64,000 bases of DNA, taken from positions 496,001 to 560,000 of the forward strand of contig JAGVRJ010000015.1 in the NCBI GenBank assembly GCA_019059635.1. Direction: 5' to 3'. Below the pieces are notes generated by a model. It ran no database searches, had not been told where the DNA came from, and worked only from the letters and a program-made list of their open reading frames with translations. Both the position numbers and the translations under genes were made by a program. This DNA comes from Proales similis. Taxonomy: Eukaryota; Rotifera; Eurotatoria; Ploima; Proalidae. Numbering within the stretch: the stretch's first letter is position 1; every line of letters begins with the position of its first letter. This document shows positions 13,384 to 24,000 of this stretch, one piece after another.

Positions 13384-14436
13384 CTGAAAGCAGAAGAAAA
13401 TAATAAATACTGCTTTAGTTTAATATGTGTTAATGCGAAAAAAATTAATTTTCTTAGCAGATGTTTAAATGTTACTCAAACAAAGGAATCAAGTATTCGC
13501 TCGGTTATATCTACACCCTTCTCGCTTTATAATAATATTACAATTAGAAAAAAAATTGATAATATAGGGAAATCAATTGTGTTTTCATTCGCCTATATCG
13601 ACTTATGGATAAAACCGAGCGATACGGTAGTAATAAGGAGAAATCGTTGGGAACTAAAGTTTAACTCCATTTTGCTACAAATATAGATTTTCCACAAATT
13701 ATGCAAAAATAATTATAGTTTCTTTGCTATCGCTTCCCGCAGTTAAAAAGACTAGCCTTAAGTTTGTTCACCAGTTGGACACGTTCACTTAATAATGTCA
13801 CTTAATAAGCCTCATTATGAGCTTATCCAGTGCGAGGGTTATTGACTTAAAACCGGAATTCAAAATAAATCACAGATCCATGATCATTAGAACAAAGTAA
13901 GCTTACATCAGAGACTCTCTAATGACACCGACTTATTACTTTGGCATAAGCATGACTTGACTTTTTTAAACTATAAAATTATTCATTTAGCAGATATATC
14001 CGAGACGACTCTTTTATTTCCAGCATTCTAATATGATAAGCCAAATTATGAGGTTTTCCTCATACCAGGCGGTTTTATAAGAAAAGGATTTTGAGCCCGA
14101 AAATAACCACCTGTGAATAATTTCTAAAGTATAAACAGCAATAAAAAGGGCTGTTTATGTAAGGGAAGTGGTCCCAAACGAAATGACCCCTTTCAAAAAG
14201 GAAGAGTGCTTTTTAATATAGAAAACAGCTCTTGAAGTTTTATTTTATAGATCTTCAAGTGTTTCGCAAATTTCACCTGTTTGGCAAAATAATTGGCGAA
14301 TTAAAATCAGTTTTCAATCCTTAAATTGATAAAACCTAGTACAGAAAACCTAAATTTCAAAAAAATATATAAACCCAACTAAAAAAATATTTCTCAAATC
14401 TGAGGTTAGTATGAAAAAGAGCTTTGTTAAATAGAA
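13384..14436. other. Gene-free stretch left of the satellite block
   Basis: About 1 kb of AT-rich sequence with no convincing exon on either strand. It holds the presumed PSMF1 promoter next to 13383 and an imperfect inverted repeat at 13491-13626 (listed separately). It ends where the first satellite A copy becomes recognisable. Confidence 0.5.
13491..13626. repeat. Inverted-repeat element, about 130 bp, MITE-like
   Basis: The left arm TCGCTCGGTT (13497-13506) is an exact inverted copy of AACCGAGCGA (13613-13622). With one or two mismatches or indels the similarity extends to about 18 bp (GTATTCGCTCGGTTATATC against the complement of GATAAAACCGAGCGATAC). The ~106 bp between the arms is AT-rich and non-coding. 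It could be a small non-autonomous inverted-repeat element or a regulatory hairpin. I see no clear target-site duplication. Confidence 0.4.
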
Positions 14437-15365
14437 ATGGTTGTTATTTGATTGAATAATGGTTCAATAGTGTGTGTTATAACACTGCGCAGAGTTGATT
14501 CTTTCAAATAAACTGTCATTTACCCTAAAGTCCTATTATTTTTTATTCTTTAAGTGCTTATTTCGATGAGAGAAATTTATCTCAATTCTTTGGTAAGTAG
14601 TCAGAATAGTAAATTTTATTAGCTTTGGTGTTATTTGATAGAATGATGGTTCAATAGTGTGTGTTATCACACTGCGCGGAGTTGATTCTTTCAAATAAAC
14701 TGTCATTTACCATAAAGTCCTTTTATTTTTTATTCTTGGAGTGCTTATTTCGATGAGAGAAATTTATCTCAATTCTTGGGTTAGTAGTTAGATAAGACTA
14801 ATTTTATTAGCTTTGGTGTTATTTGATAGAATGATGGTTCAATAGTGTGTGTTATAACACTGCGCGGAGTTGATTCTTTCAAATATACTGTCATTTACCC
14901 TAAAGTCCTATTATTTTTTATTCTTGCAGTGCTTATTTCGATGAGAGAAATTTATCTCAATTCTTGGGTTAGTAGTCAGAATAGTAAATTTTATTAGCTT
15001 TGGTGTTATTTGATAGAATGATAAATCTCCAGTGTGTGTTATAACACTGCGCGGAGTTGATTCTTTCAAATAAACTGTCATTTACCCTAAAGTCCTTTTA
15101 TTTTTTATTCTTGGAGTGCTTATTTCGATGAGAGAAATTTATCTCAATTCTTAGGTTAGTAGTAAGATAAGACTAATTTTATTAGCTTTGGTGTTATTTG
15201 ATCGAATAATGGTTCAATAGTGTGTGTTATCACACTGGGCCGAGTTGATTCTTTCAAATAAACTGTCATTTACCCTAAAGTCCTTTTATTTTTTATTCTT
15301 GGAGTGCTTTTTTCGATGAGCGAAATTTATCTCAATTCTTAGGTTAGTTTTCAGAATAGTAAATT
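14437..15365. repeat. Satellite A, about 187-bp tandem repeat, about 5 copies
   Basis: The marker AGCTTTGGTG recurs at 14621, 14809, 14996 and 15184, giving units of 187-188 bp, with one more diverged copy to the left from about 14437. Each unit contains a GTGTGTTATMACACTGCG dyad, TTCAAATAAACTGTCATTTA, CCCTAAAGTCC and ATCTCAATTCTT blocks. Copies differ by a few percent. The array is interrupted at 15366 by retroelement 1 and resumes for about 27 bp after it (21040-21066) before satellite B starts, so the element landed at the A/B boundary. There is no coding potential. Confidence 0.95.
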
Positions 15366-15622
15366 TGTCACGGAGCAAGTCCTATACAGCTAAGTCGCTC
15401 TTGTTATTTCGTAATTACCCCACCATCCGCACATTATTATTGTCCACCCTCGATCATTTAATGTATTCCAGATAGAGTCGACATTGGGCCTCGCCACAGT
15501 GCTCGGCTAATGTTTTCCCTAAGTCCGATTCCCCATCCCAACCATTGTTGCCATTCATTTGATTCAATAATTAAATAATTAAAATCATTGTTAATGTTTT
15601 AAATTTATTTGGTGGAATACTT

Positions 15623-15628
15623 TATATA
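15623..15628 (+). promoter_or_regulatory. TATA-like box in the LTR
   Basis: TATATA within CTTTATATAGAGTCC, about 100 bp before the LTR end and 58 bp before the AATAAA. Its position suits the U3 promoter. The following GCTTCGGCG could form a short hairpin near the transcript 5' end. The same box is in all four LTRs. Confidence 0.6.
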
Positions 15629-15680
15629 GAGTCCCGCTTCGGCGAAGGACTCGAGTTCTACAATTCTTAGTTAAATCGAA

Positions 15681-15686
15681 AATAAA
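15681..15686 (+). terminator. Polyadenylation signal AATAAA in the LTR
   Basis: AATAAA followed by ATTGTAAAATCC about 37 bp before the LTR end. In the 3' LTR this would direct 3'-end formation. It is present at the same place in every LTR copy. Confidence 0.6.
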
Positions 15687-15725
15687 ATTGTAAAATCCTA
15701 CACCGACTTTCTCTCGGCTAACAAG

Positions 15726-15737
15726 TGGTAGCAGCGC
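15726..15737 (+). other. Primer-binding site, probably initiator Met tRNA
   Basis: TGGTAGCAGCGC begins 2 bp after the 5' LTR. Its first nine bases match the complement of the CUGCUACCA 3' end of animal initiator methionine tRNA, the usual primer of many Ty3/gypsy elements. The host tRNA sequence was not available to confirm the remainder. Confidence 0.75.
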
Positions 15738-15768
15738 TAAGATAAACCGACATAAGAAATAAGAAAAA

Positions 15769-18700
15769 ATGAGTTCGGCCCAGACAAGGAGCATGGAAGC
15801 CGCTGAATTGGCAAATACAGCCATCAAAGGGATGGAGAAATTGGATGGAATTATTAAAGGGCTAAAGCAAGATATGGTTGCCCAACAAACCAAGCTCACG
15901 GAGAGCTTGGACAAACTAAGAGGAGAGGAACTCCAAGAGATGGTCGAGAGACTGGAGGAGAAGATACTGGAAGCCAGCCGTACATCCCAGCTCGCGAAAG
16001 AAGACTTCCAAATAGAAGTCGAAACAAGAATGCAAGTTTATAAGGAGAGACTAGAGCAGCTCCAGAATAAACTCGAAGAAAAAACGGAGGAAAACCACCG
16101 TAGGATGGAACAACTCCAAGAAAACATAAATGAGAAGTTTGAAAAAACAAATACGAAAATGGAACAAGCCCACAGTCAAACTAAGAAGGACGTGGAAGAT
16201 AAACTCATTGGTATAGAGAGGAAGCTGGAAGCGATCCTAAACATAGCAAGAGGACCCTCGCAGGAGATAAGAAATGAGGAGGCGATAGAAGAAATAATAG
16301 CGGTGGACGAAAGACCCGTAAGGAAAAGGGCACCACTAAAACAAATTATATCACTAGATACCGAAGACTTCAGATTCAGCGGAGGCAAAGATGAAGACGT
16401 TGAACAATGGCTAAAAAAGTTAGAGAAAGCGATGAGGTACTACGAGTACAACAGAGGAGAATGGACAATTAATGCTGCGCTTAAACTCTCGGGCGACGCG
16501 AGGAAAGCCTTCGTGTGGCACTTTGACGGGAGAGACGAGGCAGAGATAACCTGGAGCGAATTCTCAAAATTCATGATAGACGAATTCGGCCAAACGTTCG
16601 AAACAATAAACATACACGCGAAACTAGAAGAGCTGAGTCACAAGGGCTCACTCCAGGACTTCATCCAAGAATTTAGGAGAATTGCCATCAACCTAAAAGG
16701 CCAGTTATCCGAGGAATGGATAACCACGTCATTCATAAGAAAGCTGAAACCTTACATAAGAGGTTACGTACAGCTTCAAAGACCAAAGAATCTACAAGAA
16801 GCGTTTCTCAAAGCAAGAGAAGCCGAAGCAAACGCAAAAATGAACTATAAGCAAAACACAATGCCAGCCCAGGAGAAGAAACCTCAACCACAAAGGAAAG
16901 AGGACACACCGGTTTGCATGCACTGCAAGAAAACAGGCCATAAAGAGGCTTCTTGCTGGATAGCTCATCCGGATCTAAGACCGAAGGCAACTGCACCGAA
17001 CAAAGACAGACAAGCCCCTCAGGGAAAGAAAAAGAAAGAATCAGTGGAATTGAAGGCCACAAACGAGGTACATAACACCCCGCCGGACACGGTGAAAGTG
17101 AACTACGTGCAAGCGGAGGTAGGAGGAAAAGTGGTGACATGCATGATAGATCCAGGAGCTAGAAGAACAGTCATTCCACACGCCCTCGCAAAAGAATTAA
17201 AGCTCGAGTTAAAAAACATAAAAACAAGATGTTCACTTGGCGATGGAAGCATATGTGAAGCGAGTCACAGCGCAGAAGTCAAGATAACAGCATTTGGCAG
17301 GAGCACATTGCTCGACTGCCTGATACTAAGAACAAATGAGACCCTGCTAGGAAAAGATTGGCACGAAGCGACAAAAGCGATCGTGGACCATGGAAATAAC
17401 ACGATAAAATTCCCACAGGTGGAATTCGAACTCAACGGCTCACTTAGGCTCATCGAAGAAGACGAGGTAAGGAGACTTGATGAAACAGAAATAGACGAGG
17501 AGAGTCAAGAAGAAAGCTGGTCGACGACAAGCGTGAAGTCGATAGAATGGGAAGTCGAACACCTAGATGAAATCACGCAAGAAAAACTCAAACAGATCCT
17601 GGAGCAAAACAAGAAAGTGTTTGCAAAGGACATAAATGACCTGAAGGAACCAAGTAGAGTTCCAAAACAAAATATTAAGTTGACGGACAACACGCCAATA
17701 AGGGCGCCACAATACAGACGATCAATGTTCGAAAACAAAAAGCTCAGAGAAGAGATTCAAAAGATGAAGGAAGCGGGAATCGTTAGAGACTCGAAAAGCC
17801 CCTACGATCTCCCGATCTTCATACAAATCAAACCAAATGGAAGCGCAAGGTTCATAGAAGACCTTAGACAGCTAAACGCAAAAATGCAGTTAGACCCATA
17901 TCCACAGCAGAGACCGGACGACATAAGAGACAGAATGGCAAAAAAGAGATTCTTTTCTTCACTCGATCTAAAATCGGGTTTCTGGCAAATAGAACTAGAC
18001 GAGGAATCGATACCATACACGGCATTCTCCACACCAGACGGGCACTACGAATTCACGAGGTTGCCCTTCGGACTCAAAAACGCACCAAGCATCTTCAATA
18101 GAGTGATGAAATTGGTGCTAGGACACTTAAAGTTCGTGGAGATCTACATAGACGACATATTCATTCACTCGGAAAGCTTAGCAGAGCACCTCGAACACAT
18201 AAGGAAAGTGCTAGGGGTTCTAAGCGAGTGGAACTTGAAACTCTCGCCGGAGAAATGCAAGTGGATAGTGAGCGAGATAAACATACTCGGTTACATAATT
18301 TGTGACGGAGAAATAAAGATGGATAAGAGAAAGATAGAAACGATAAGCGAATGCAAGAGACCAAGGAAGGTCAAGGACATTCAAAGATTCCTAGGAATGT
18401 GTGGCTACTACAGAAAATTCATAAAAGGTTTCGCAGAACTCTCAGCGCCACTTTATAATTTGGTTAAAAAGGAAACCAAATGGACATGGACAGACGAATG
18501 CGAAGATGCATTCAAAAAACTCAAAGAAGCGCTGACTTCTTACCCTATCTTGAGGGAACCAGACTTCGAAAAGCCGTTCATACTGCACACGGATGCATGC
18601 GGACTGGCACTTGGAGCAATTTTGTCGCAAAAGGACGACGAAGGAAGAGAGTACGTCATAGGATACTACTCCAGACTTCTCCAGGACAGGGAGAAGAACT

Positions 18701-20646
18701 ACGGAATAACCGAAAAGGAATGCTTGGCTATAATAGCTGGCATAAATCACTTCAGAGTTTACCTTTACGGAACCACATTCACAGTGGTAACCGATCACTC
18801 AGCGCTCAAATGGCTCATGGGATTAAAGGAACCCACGGGAAGGCTAGCAAGATGGAGCTTGGTCCTGCAACAATACGACATGCAGATCATTCACAGAGCA
18901 GGGAAAAAGCACGACAATGCAGACTACGTGAGCAGAGCAATGGTAGAAGTGATGTTCACGGAAGAACTAGAGATGCCTGAAGATCAAGAAGAAAATAAGC
19001 AAGTAGACATCTGGGAGGACGATAACCTGCTAAACCTACTAAGGACAGGACGCCACTCACCAGGACTCCAAAGGAAACAAATAAATAGAATAAATCAAAA
19101 GGCAAAATCATATGCCTGGGAAAACGAAAAGGTATACCACATCAAGAAAGATGACCAAGGGTATAAGCGGGAAGTGCCGAAGATAGAGGACAGAACACGG
19201 ATAGTAAAAGAAACGCACGCGATCGGACACTTCGGACTCGAAAAAACATACGAAAAGGTCAAAGAAAAATACTGGTGGAAAGGGATGTACATGCAATGCA
19301 AGAGAATAATCAATGGATGCCTCGTTTGCCTGAGATTCTCTAAAGCCACCAAAGAAGAACAAGCCGCTCAAGCTCTAAAGGTCACAGGAATATTTGACAG
19401 AATAGGAGTGGACCTCGTTTTCGGACTGCCAACGACAAGAGACGGATATAAGGGGTGCCTAGTGATAACAGAGTACCTCACTAAATACCCGTTCGTACTG
19501 CCGATCAAATCCAAGGCAGCTGGAGAGATAGCCTCTTGTCTGTTCAAATATATATCTCTGTTCGGGCCACCGAAGGAAATCCTCTCGGATCAAGGCACCG
19601 AATTCGTTAACCAAATTATTAACGAAGTGAATAAGAAGTTTGGCGTGGTTCACAAGAAGACTTCAGCGTACCACCCGAGGACCAACGGATTGACAGAAAG
19701 ATTCAACCAGTCGTTTATCAAAGCACTCGCTAAACAAACTGAGGGTGAAGGAACGAACTGGATAGACTCGATAGACGCCGTTTGCCTTGCGTTCAGGATA
19801 AATAAACAATCAACGACACAACACACGCCGTACGAACTGATGTTCGGGCGAAAACCGAACGGCCTCGAAGATTGGACGATTGAGGAATCACAAGACACCC
19901 AAGCACAACTCTGGCAAAGAAGCCAAGAAATAAGAGAATGGTACGAAGAAACAATTCCGAAAACAATTGAGAAAATAGCAGAAGCGCAAGCGAGACAAAA
20001 GAGACACCAGGAGTCGAGATGCACGAAAATCTCAGAAGAACTCGCGGCCGGAACAGAGGTCATGATAAAGGTGCCTCAAATGTCCAACAAAATAGGAAAT
20101 AAACTGAGACCGAAGAACACCGGACCATACACCATAACACAAGTCACACCTAAAGGAGTGTATAAACTCAAAAATAGGAAAGGAAAAGAGCTAAAGGGAA
20201 CTTACCCAAGGTCTAGGCTCGTGGCGATAGAACATGTCAGCGAGGAGGAAGATGATGAACTGTTCGAAGTCGAAAAGATTCTCAAGCATATGACGAGAAA
20301 AGGAAAGACACAGTACTTCGTAAAATGGGAAGGCTACCCAGAAGAAGATAACTCATGGGTAGACGAGGAAGACTTCACACATCAGGACATTATAATGACC
20401 GAAGAATTCTTCTACTTCGAACCGGACGGCGGAGTCAGAGCCAACGGAGAAACAATTACACCCCCGGAGGCGGGAATCTGGCTCAGCGAAGCCGAAATCA
20501 AGGGTAAATATTCCCTTATAGACCAGGTCCAAAAGGGACGGACGGACCGGACGGTGGCCAAAATAAAGGTCACGGAGGACGGAGAGGTCACCCAGGACGG
20601 GGAAAGAGTGGACCGTTGCCGATACCTCAGTCGGCCAAAGCCCTAA
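15769..20646 (+). CDS. Gag-Pol polyprotein with C-terminal chromodomain (copy 1)
   Basis: Uninterrupted 1625-residue ORF from ATG, 45 bp after the LTR. Order: N-terminal coiled coil (about 20-155), gag capsid-like region (195-350), CCHC knuckle CMHCKKTGHKEASC (383-396), protease with MIDPGARR (about 458-465), reverse transcriptase with YIDD (793-796), RNase H (TDACGLALGAIL at about 940, and VVTDHSALKWL), integrase HHCC (HAIGH at about 1150, CLVC at about 1184), the DDE triad (VDLVFG about 1215, SDQGTEF about 1274, TERFNQ about 1310), GPY motif (about 1452), and a chromodomain (LFEVEKIL, YFVKWEGYP, SWVDEEDF, 1498-1540). After the chromodomain the frame runs directly into an 85-residue tail that in copy 2 belongs to ORF3. 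Gag and pol are fused without a frameshift. The protease has DPG where DSG or DTG is usual. Copy 2 differs by only about six residues over the shared part. Confidence 0.97.
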   Translation: MSSAQTRSMEAAELANTAIKGMEKLDGIIKGLKQDMVAQQTKLTESLDKLRGEELQEMVERLEEKILEASRTSQLAKEDFQIEVETRMQVYKERLEQLQNKLEEKTEENHRRMEQLQENINEKFEKTNTKMEQAHSQTKKDVEDKLIGIERKLEAILNIARGPSQEIRNEEAIEEIIAVDERPVRKRAPLKQIISLDTEDFRFSGGKDEDVEQWLKKLEKAMRYYEYNRGEWTINAALKLSGDARKAFVWHFDGRDEAEITWSEFSKFMIDEFGQTFETINIHAKLEELSHKGSLQDFIQEFRRIAINLKGQLSEEWITTSFIRKLKPYIRGYVQLQRPKNLQEAFLKAREAEANAKMNYKQNTMPAQEKKPQPQRKEDTPVCMHCKKTGHKEASCWIAHPDLRPKATAPNKDRQAPQGKKKKESVELKATNEVHNTPPDTVKVNYVQAEVGGKVVTCMIDPGARRTVIPHALAKELKLELKNIKTRCSLGDGSICEASHSAEVKITAFGRSTLLDCLILRTNETLLGKDWHEATKAIVDHGNNTIKFPQVEFELNGSLRLIEEDEVRRLDETEIDEESQEESWSTTSVKSIEWEVEHLDEITQEKLKQILEQNKKVFAKDINDLKEPSRVPKQNIKLTDNTPIRAPQYRRSMFENKKLREEIQKMKEAGIVRDSKSPYDLPIFIQIKPNGSARFIEDLRQLNAKMQLDPYPQQRPDDIRDRMAKKRFFSSLDLKSGFWQIELDEESIPYTAFSTPDGHYEFTRLPFGLKNAPSIFNRVMKLVLGHLKFVEIYIDDIFIHSESLAEHLEHIRKVLGVLSEWNLKLSPEKCKWIVSEINILGYIICDGEIKMDKRKIETISECKRPRKVKDIQRFLGMCGYYRKFIKGFAELSAPLYNLVKKETKWTWTDECEDAFKKLKEALTSYPILREPDFEKPFILHTDACGLALGAILSQKDDEGREYVIGYYSRLLQDREKNYGITEKECLAIIAGINHFRVYLYGTTFTVVTDHSALKWLMGLKEPTGRLARWSLVLQQYDMQIIHRAGKKHDNADYVSRAMVEVMFTEELEMPEDQEENKQVDIWEDDNLLNLLRTGRHSPGLQRKQINRINQKAKSYAWENEKVYHIKKDDQGYKREVPKIEDRTRIVKETHAIGHFGLEKTYEKVKEKYWWKGMYMQCKRIINGCLVCLRFSKATKEEQAAQALKVTGIFDRIGVDLVFGLPTTRDGYKGCLVITEYLTKYPFVLPIKSKAAGEIASCLFKYISLFGPPKEILSDQGTEFVNQIINEVNKKFGVVHKKTSAYHPRTNGLTERFNQSFIKALAKQTEGEGTNWIDSIDAVCLAFRINKQSTTQHTPYELMFGRKPNGLEDWTIEESQDTQAQLWQRSQEIREWYEETIPKTIEKIAEAQARQKRHQESRCTKISEELAAGTEVMIKVPQMSNKIGNKLRPKNTGPYTITQVTPKGVYKLKNRKGKELKGTYPRSRLVAIEHVSEEEDDELFEVEKILKHMTRKGKTQYFVKWEGYPEEDNSWVDEEDFTHQDIIMTEEFFYFEPDGGVRANGETITPPEAGIWLSEAEIKGKYSLIDQVQKGRTDRTVAKIKVTEDGEVTQDGERVDRCRYLSRPKP

Positions 20647-20668
20647 GGACCGTGGACGATCCTCAGTC

Positions 20669-20681
20669 GGAGGGGGGGACT
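20669..20681 (+). other. Polypurine tract, copy 1
   Basis: GGAGGGGGGGACT directly before the 3' LTR. The G-run is the expected plus-strand primer. It lies 22 bp after the stop codon of the fused ORF. Confidence 0.85.
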
Positions 20682-21039
20682 TGTCACGGAGCAAGTCCTA
20701 TACAGCTAAGTCGCTCTTGTTATTTCGTAATTACCCCACCATCCGCACATTATTATTGTCCACCCTCGATCATTTAATGTATTCCAGATAGAGTCGACAT
20801 TGGGCCTCGCCACAGTGCTCGGCTAATGTTTTCCCTAAGTCCGATTCCCCATCCCAACCATTGTTGCCATTCATTTGATTCAATAATTAAATAATTAAAA
20901 TCATTGTTAATGTTTTAAATTTATTTGGTGGAATACTTTATATAGAGTCCCGCTTCGGCGAAGGACTCGAGTTCTACAATTCTTAGTTAAATCGAAAATA
21001 AAATTGTAAAATCCTACACCGACTTTCTCTCGGCTAACA
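20682..21039 (+). repeat. 3' LTR of retroelement copy 1
   Basis: 358 bp, reading identical to the 5' LTR of the same copy, including the CCTATACAGC variant. It is followed by the AATT duplication and about 27 bp of satellite A. Confidence 0.96.
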
Positions 21040-24000
21040 AATTTTATTAGCTTTGGTGTTATTTGATAGATTGGTTGAAAAAAATGTTTTCTGATAAAAT
21101 AAACGAATCGCAGTGTGATAACACACTGTTTTGGGGTATTATTTTATTAAAAAAATAGAATTCGAATAAGGGTTACCTCCTCTCAATGCAAACCCTATCC
21201 TGGGAAATATTTTTCTGGACGGATTGAGAATCCAAAAAGAATTTAGCATGGATTTTTGGTTGAAAACAATGTTTTCTGATAAAATAAACGAATCGCAGTG
21301 TTATCAAACACTATTTTAGAAGATAATACTATGAAATAAAAAGAATTCGAATAAGGGTTACCTCCTCTCAATGCAAACCCTATCCTGGGAAATATTTTTC
21401 TGGACGGATTGAGAATCCAAAAAGTATTTAACATGGATTTTGGGTTGAAAACAATGTTTTCTGATAAAATAAACGAATCGCAGTGTGATAACACACTGTT
21501 TTGGGGTATTATTTTATTAAAAAAATAGAATTCGAATGAGGGTTACCTCCTCTCAATGCAAACCCTATCCATAGAAATATTTTTCTGGACGGATTGAGAA
21601 TCCAAAAGGAATTAAACATGGATTCTTGGGTTGAAAACAATGTTTTCTGATAAAATAAACGAATCGCAGTGTGATAACACACTGTTTTGGGGTATTATTT
21701 TATAATATACAAAGAATTCGAATAAGGGTTACCTCCTCTAAATGCAAACCCTATCCATAGAAATATTTTTCTGGACGGATTGAGAATCCAAAAAGAATTT
21801 AGCATGGATTTTGGGTTGAAAACAATGTTTTCTGATAAAATAAACGAATCGCAGTGTTATCAAACACTATTTTAGAAAATTATACTATGAAATAAAAAGA
21901 ATTCGAATAAGGGTTACCTCCTCTCAATGCAAACCCTATCCTGGGAAATATTTTTCTGGACGGATTGAGAATCCAAAAGGAATTAAACATGGATTCTTGG
22001 GTTGAAAACAATGTTTTCTGATAAAATAAACGAATCGCAGTGTGATAACACACTGTTTTGGGGTATTATTTTATAATATACAAAGAATTCGAATAAGGGT
22101 TACCTCCTCTAAATGCAAACCCTATCCATAGAAATATTTTTCTGGACGGATTGAGAATCAAAAAAGAATTTAGCATGGATTTTGGGTTGAAAACAATGTT
22201 TTCTGATAAAATAAACGAATCGCAGTGTGATAACACACTGTTTTGGGGTATTATTTTATAATATACAAAGAATTCGAATAAGGGTTACCTCCTCTAAATG
22301 CAAACCCTATCCATAGAAATATTTTTCTGGACGGATTGAGAATCAAAAAAGAATTTAGCATGGATTTTGGGTTGAAAACAATGTTTTCTGATAAAATAAA
22401 CGAATCGCGAAGTGATAACACACTATTTTTGAATATTATTTTATTAAATACAAAAAATTCGAATAAGGGTTACCTCCTCTCAATGCAAACCATATCCTGA
22501 AAAATATTTTTCTGGACGGATTGAGAATCCAAAAGGAATTAAACATGGAATTTGGGTTGAAAACAATGTTTTCTGATAAAATAAACGAATCGCAGTGTGA
22601 TAACACACTGTTTTGGAATATTATTTTATTAAATACAAAAAATTCGAATAAGGGTTACCTCCTCTAAATGCAAACCCTATCCTGGGATAATTTTTTTGCA
22701 CGGATTGAGAATCCAAAAAGAATTAAACATGGATTTTTGGGTTGAAAACAATGTTTTCTGATAAAATAAACGAATCGAGGTGTGATAACACACTGTTTTG
22801 GGAAATTATTTTATTAAATAAAAAGAATTCGAATAAGGGTTACCTCCTCTCAATGCAAACCCTATACTGGCAAATATTTTTCTCGACGGATTGAAGATCT
22901 AAACGGTATTAGACATTGATTCTCGGGTTGAAAACAATGTTTTCTGATAAAATAAACGAATCGAGGTGTGAAAACATACTGTTTTGGAGAATTATTTTAT
23001 TAATAAAAAGAATTCGGATTAGGGTATCCTCCTCTCAATGCTTACCCTTGACATGGGAAATATTTTTCTCGACGGATTGAGAATCCAAACGGTATCAGAC
23101 ATTGATTCTCGGGTTGAAAACAATGTTTTTTATAAAATAAACGAATCGAGGTGTGATAACACACTGTTTTGGGGAATTATTTTATTCAATAAAAAGAATT
23201 CGGATTAGGGTATCCTTCTCTCAACGCAAACCCTATCCTGGGAAATAATTTTGTCGACGGATTGAGAATCCAAACGGTATTAGACATTGACTCTCGGGTT
23301 GAAAACAATGTTTTCTGATAAAATAAACGAATCGAGGTGTGATAACACACTGTTTTGGAGAATTATTTTATTAAATAAAAAGAATTCGGATTAGGGTATC
23401 CTCCTCTCCATGCTTACCCTTGACATGGGAAATATTTTTCTCGACGGATTGAGAATCCAAACGGTATCAGACATTGATTCTCGGGTTGAAAACAATGTTT
23501 TTTATAAAATAAACGAATCGAGGTGTGATAACACACTGTTTTGGGGAATTATTTTATTCAATAAAAAGAATTCGGATTAGGGTATCCTTCTCTCAACGCA
23601 AACCCTATCCTGGGAAATAATTTTGTCGACGGATTGAGAATCCAAACGGTATTAGACATTGATTCTCGGGTTGAAAACAATGTTTTCTGATAAAATAAAC
23701 GAATCGAGGTGTGATAACACACTGTTTTGAGAAATTATTTTATTAAATAAAAAGAATTCGAATAAGGGTTACCTCCTCTCAATGCAAACCCTATACTGGC
23801 AAATATTTTTCTCGACGGATTGAAGATCCAAACGGTATTAGACATTGATTCTGGGGTTGAAAACAATGTTTTCTGATAAAATAAACGAATCGAGGTGTGA
23901 TAACACACTGTTTTGGAGAATTATTTTATTAAATAAAAAGAATTCGGATTAGGGTATCCTCCTCTCCATGCTTACCCTTGACATGGGAAATATTTTTCTC

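Larger units (their letters stand above)
15366..15723 (+). repeat. 5' LTR of retroelement copy 1
   Basis: 358 bp, starting TGTCACGG and ending GGCTAACA (TG...CA ends). It carries CCTATACAGC near the left end, the copy-1 variant also present in its 3' LTR. It contains a TATA-like box and an AATAAA signal in the order expected for U3-R-U5. Confidence 0.96.
15366..21039 (+). mobile_element. Ty3/gypsy chromodomain LTR retroelement, copy 1 (env-less, 5674 bp)
   Basis: Bounded by 358-bp LTRs (15366-15723 and 20682-21039) that read identical. It is flanked by a 4-bp duplication AATT: the sequence before is AGTA-AATT and after is AATT-TTATTAG, and removing the element restores the satellite A unit. 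The order is LTR, primer-binding site, a single gag-pol ORF, polypurine tract, LTR. Compared with copy 2 it lacks 1920 bp (env, poly-A tract and start of ORF3) between direct repeats ATCAGGACAT. All pol motifs are intact, so it could be autonomous for reverse transcription. Identical LTRs imply recent insertion. Base composition (richer in GC, AGA/AGG and ATA codons) differs from the host genes. Confidence 0.97.

Noticed and set aside
18480..18980. 166-codon second ORF inside the RNase H region of copy 1, repeated in copy 2 (29490-29990)
   Set aside because: It is an alternate-frame shadow of the pol ORF in A-rich, stop-poor sequence; its presence in both copies only reflects their near identity.
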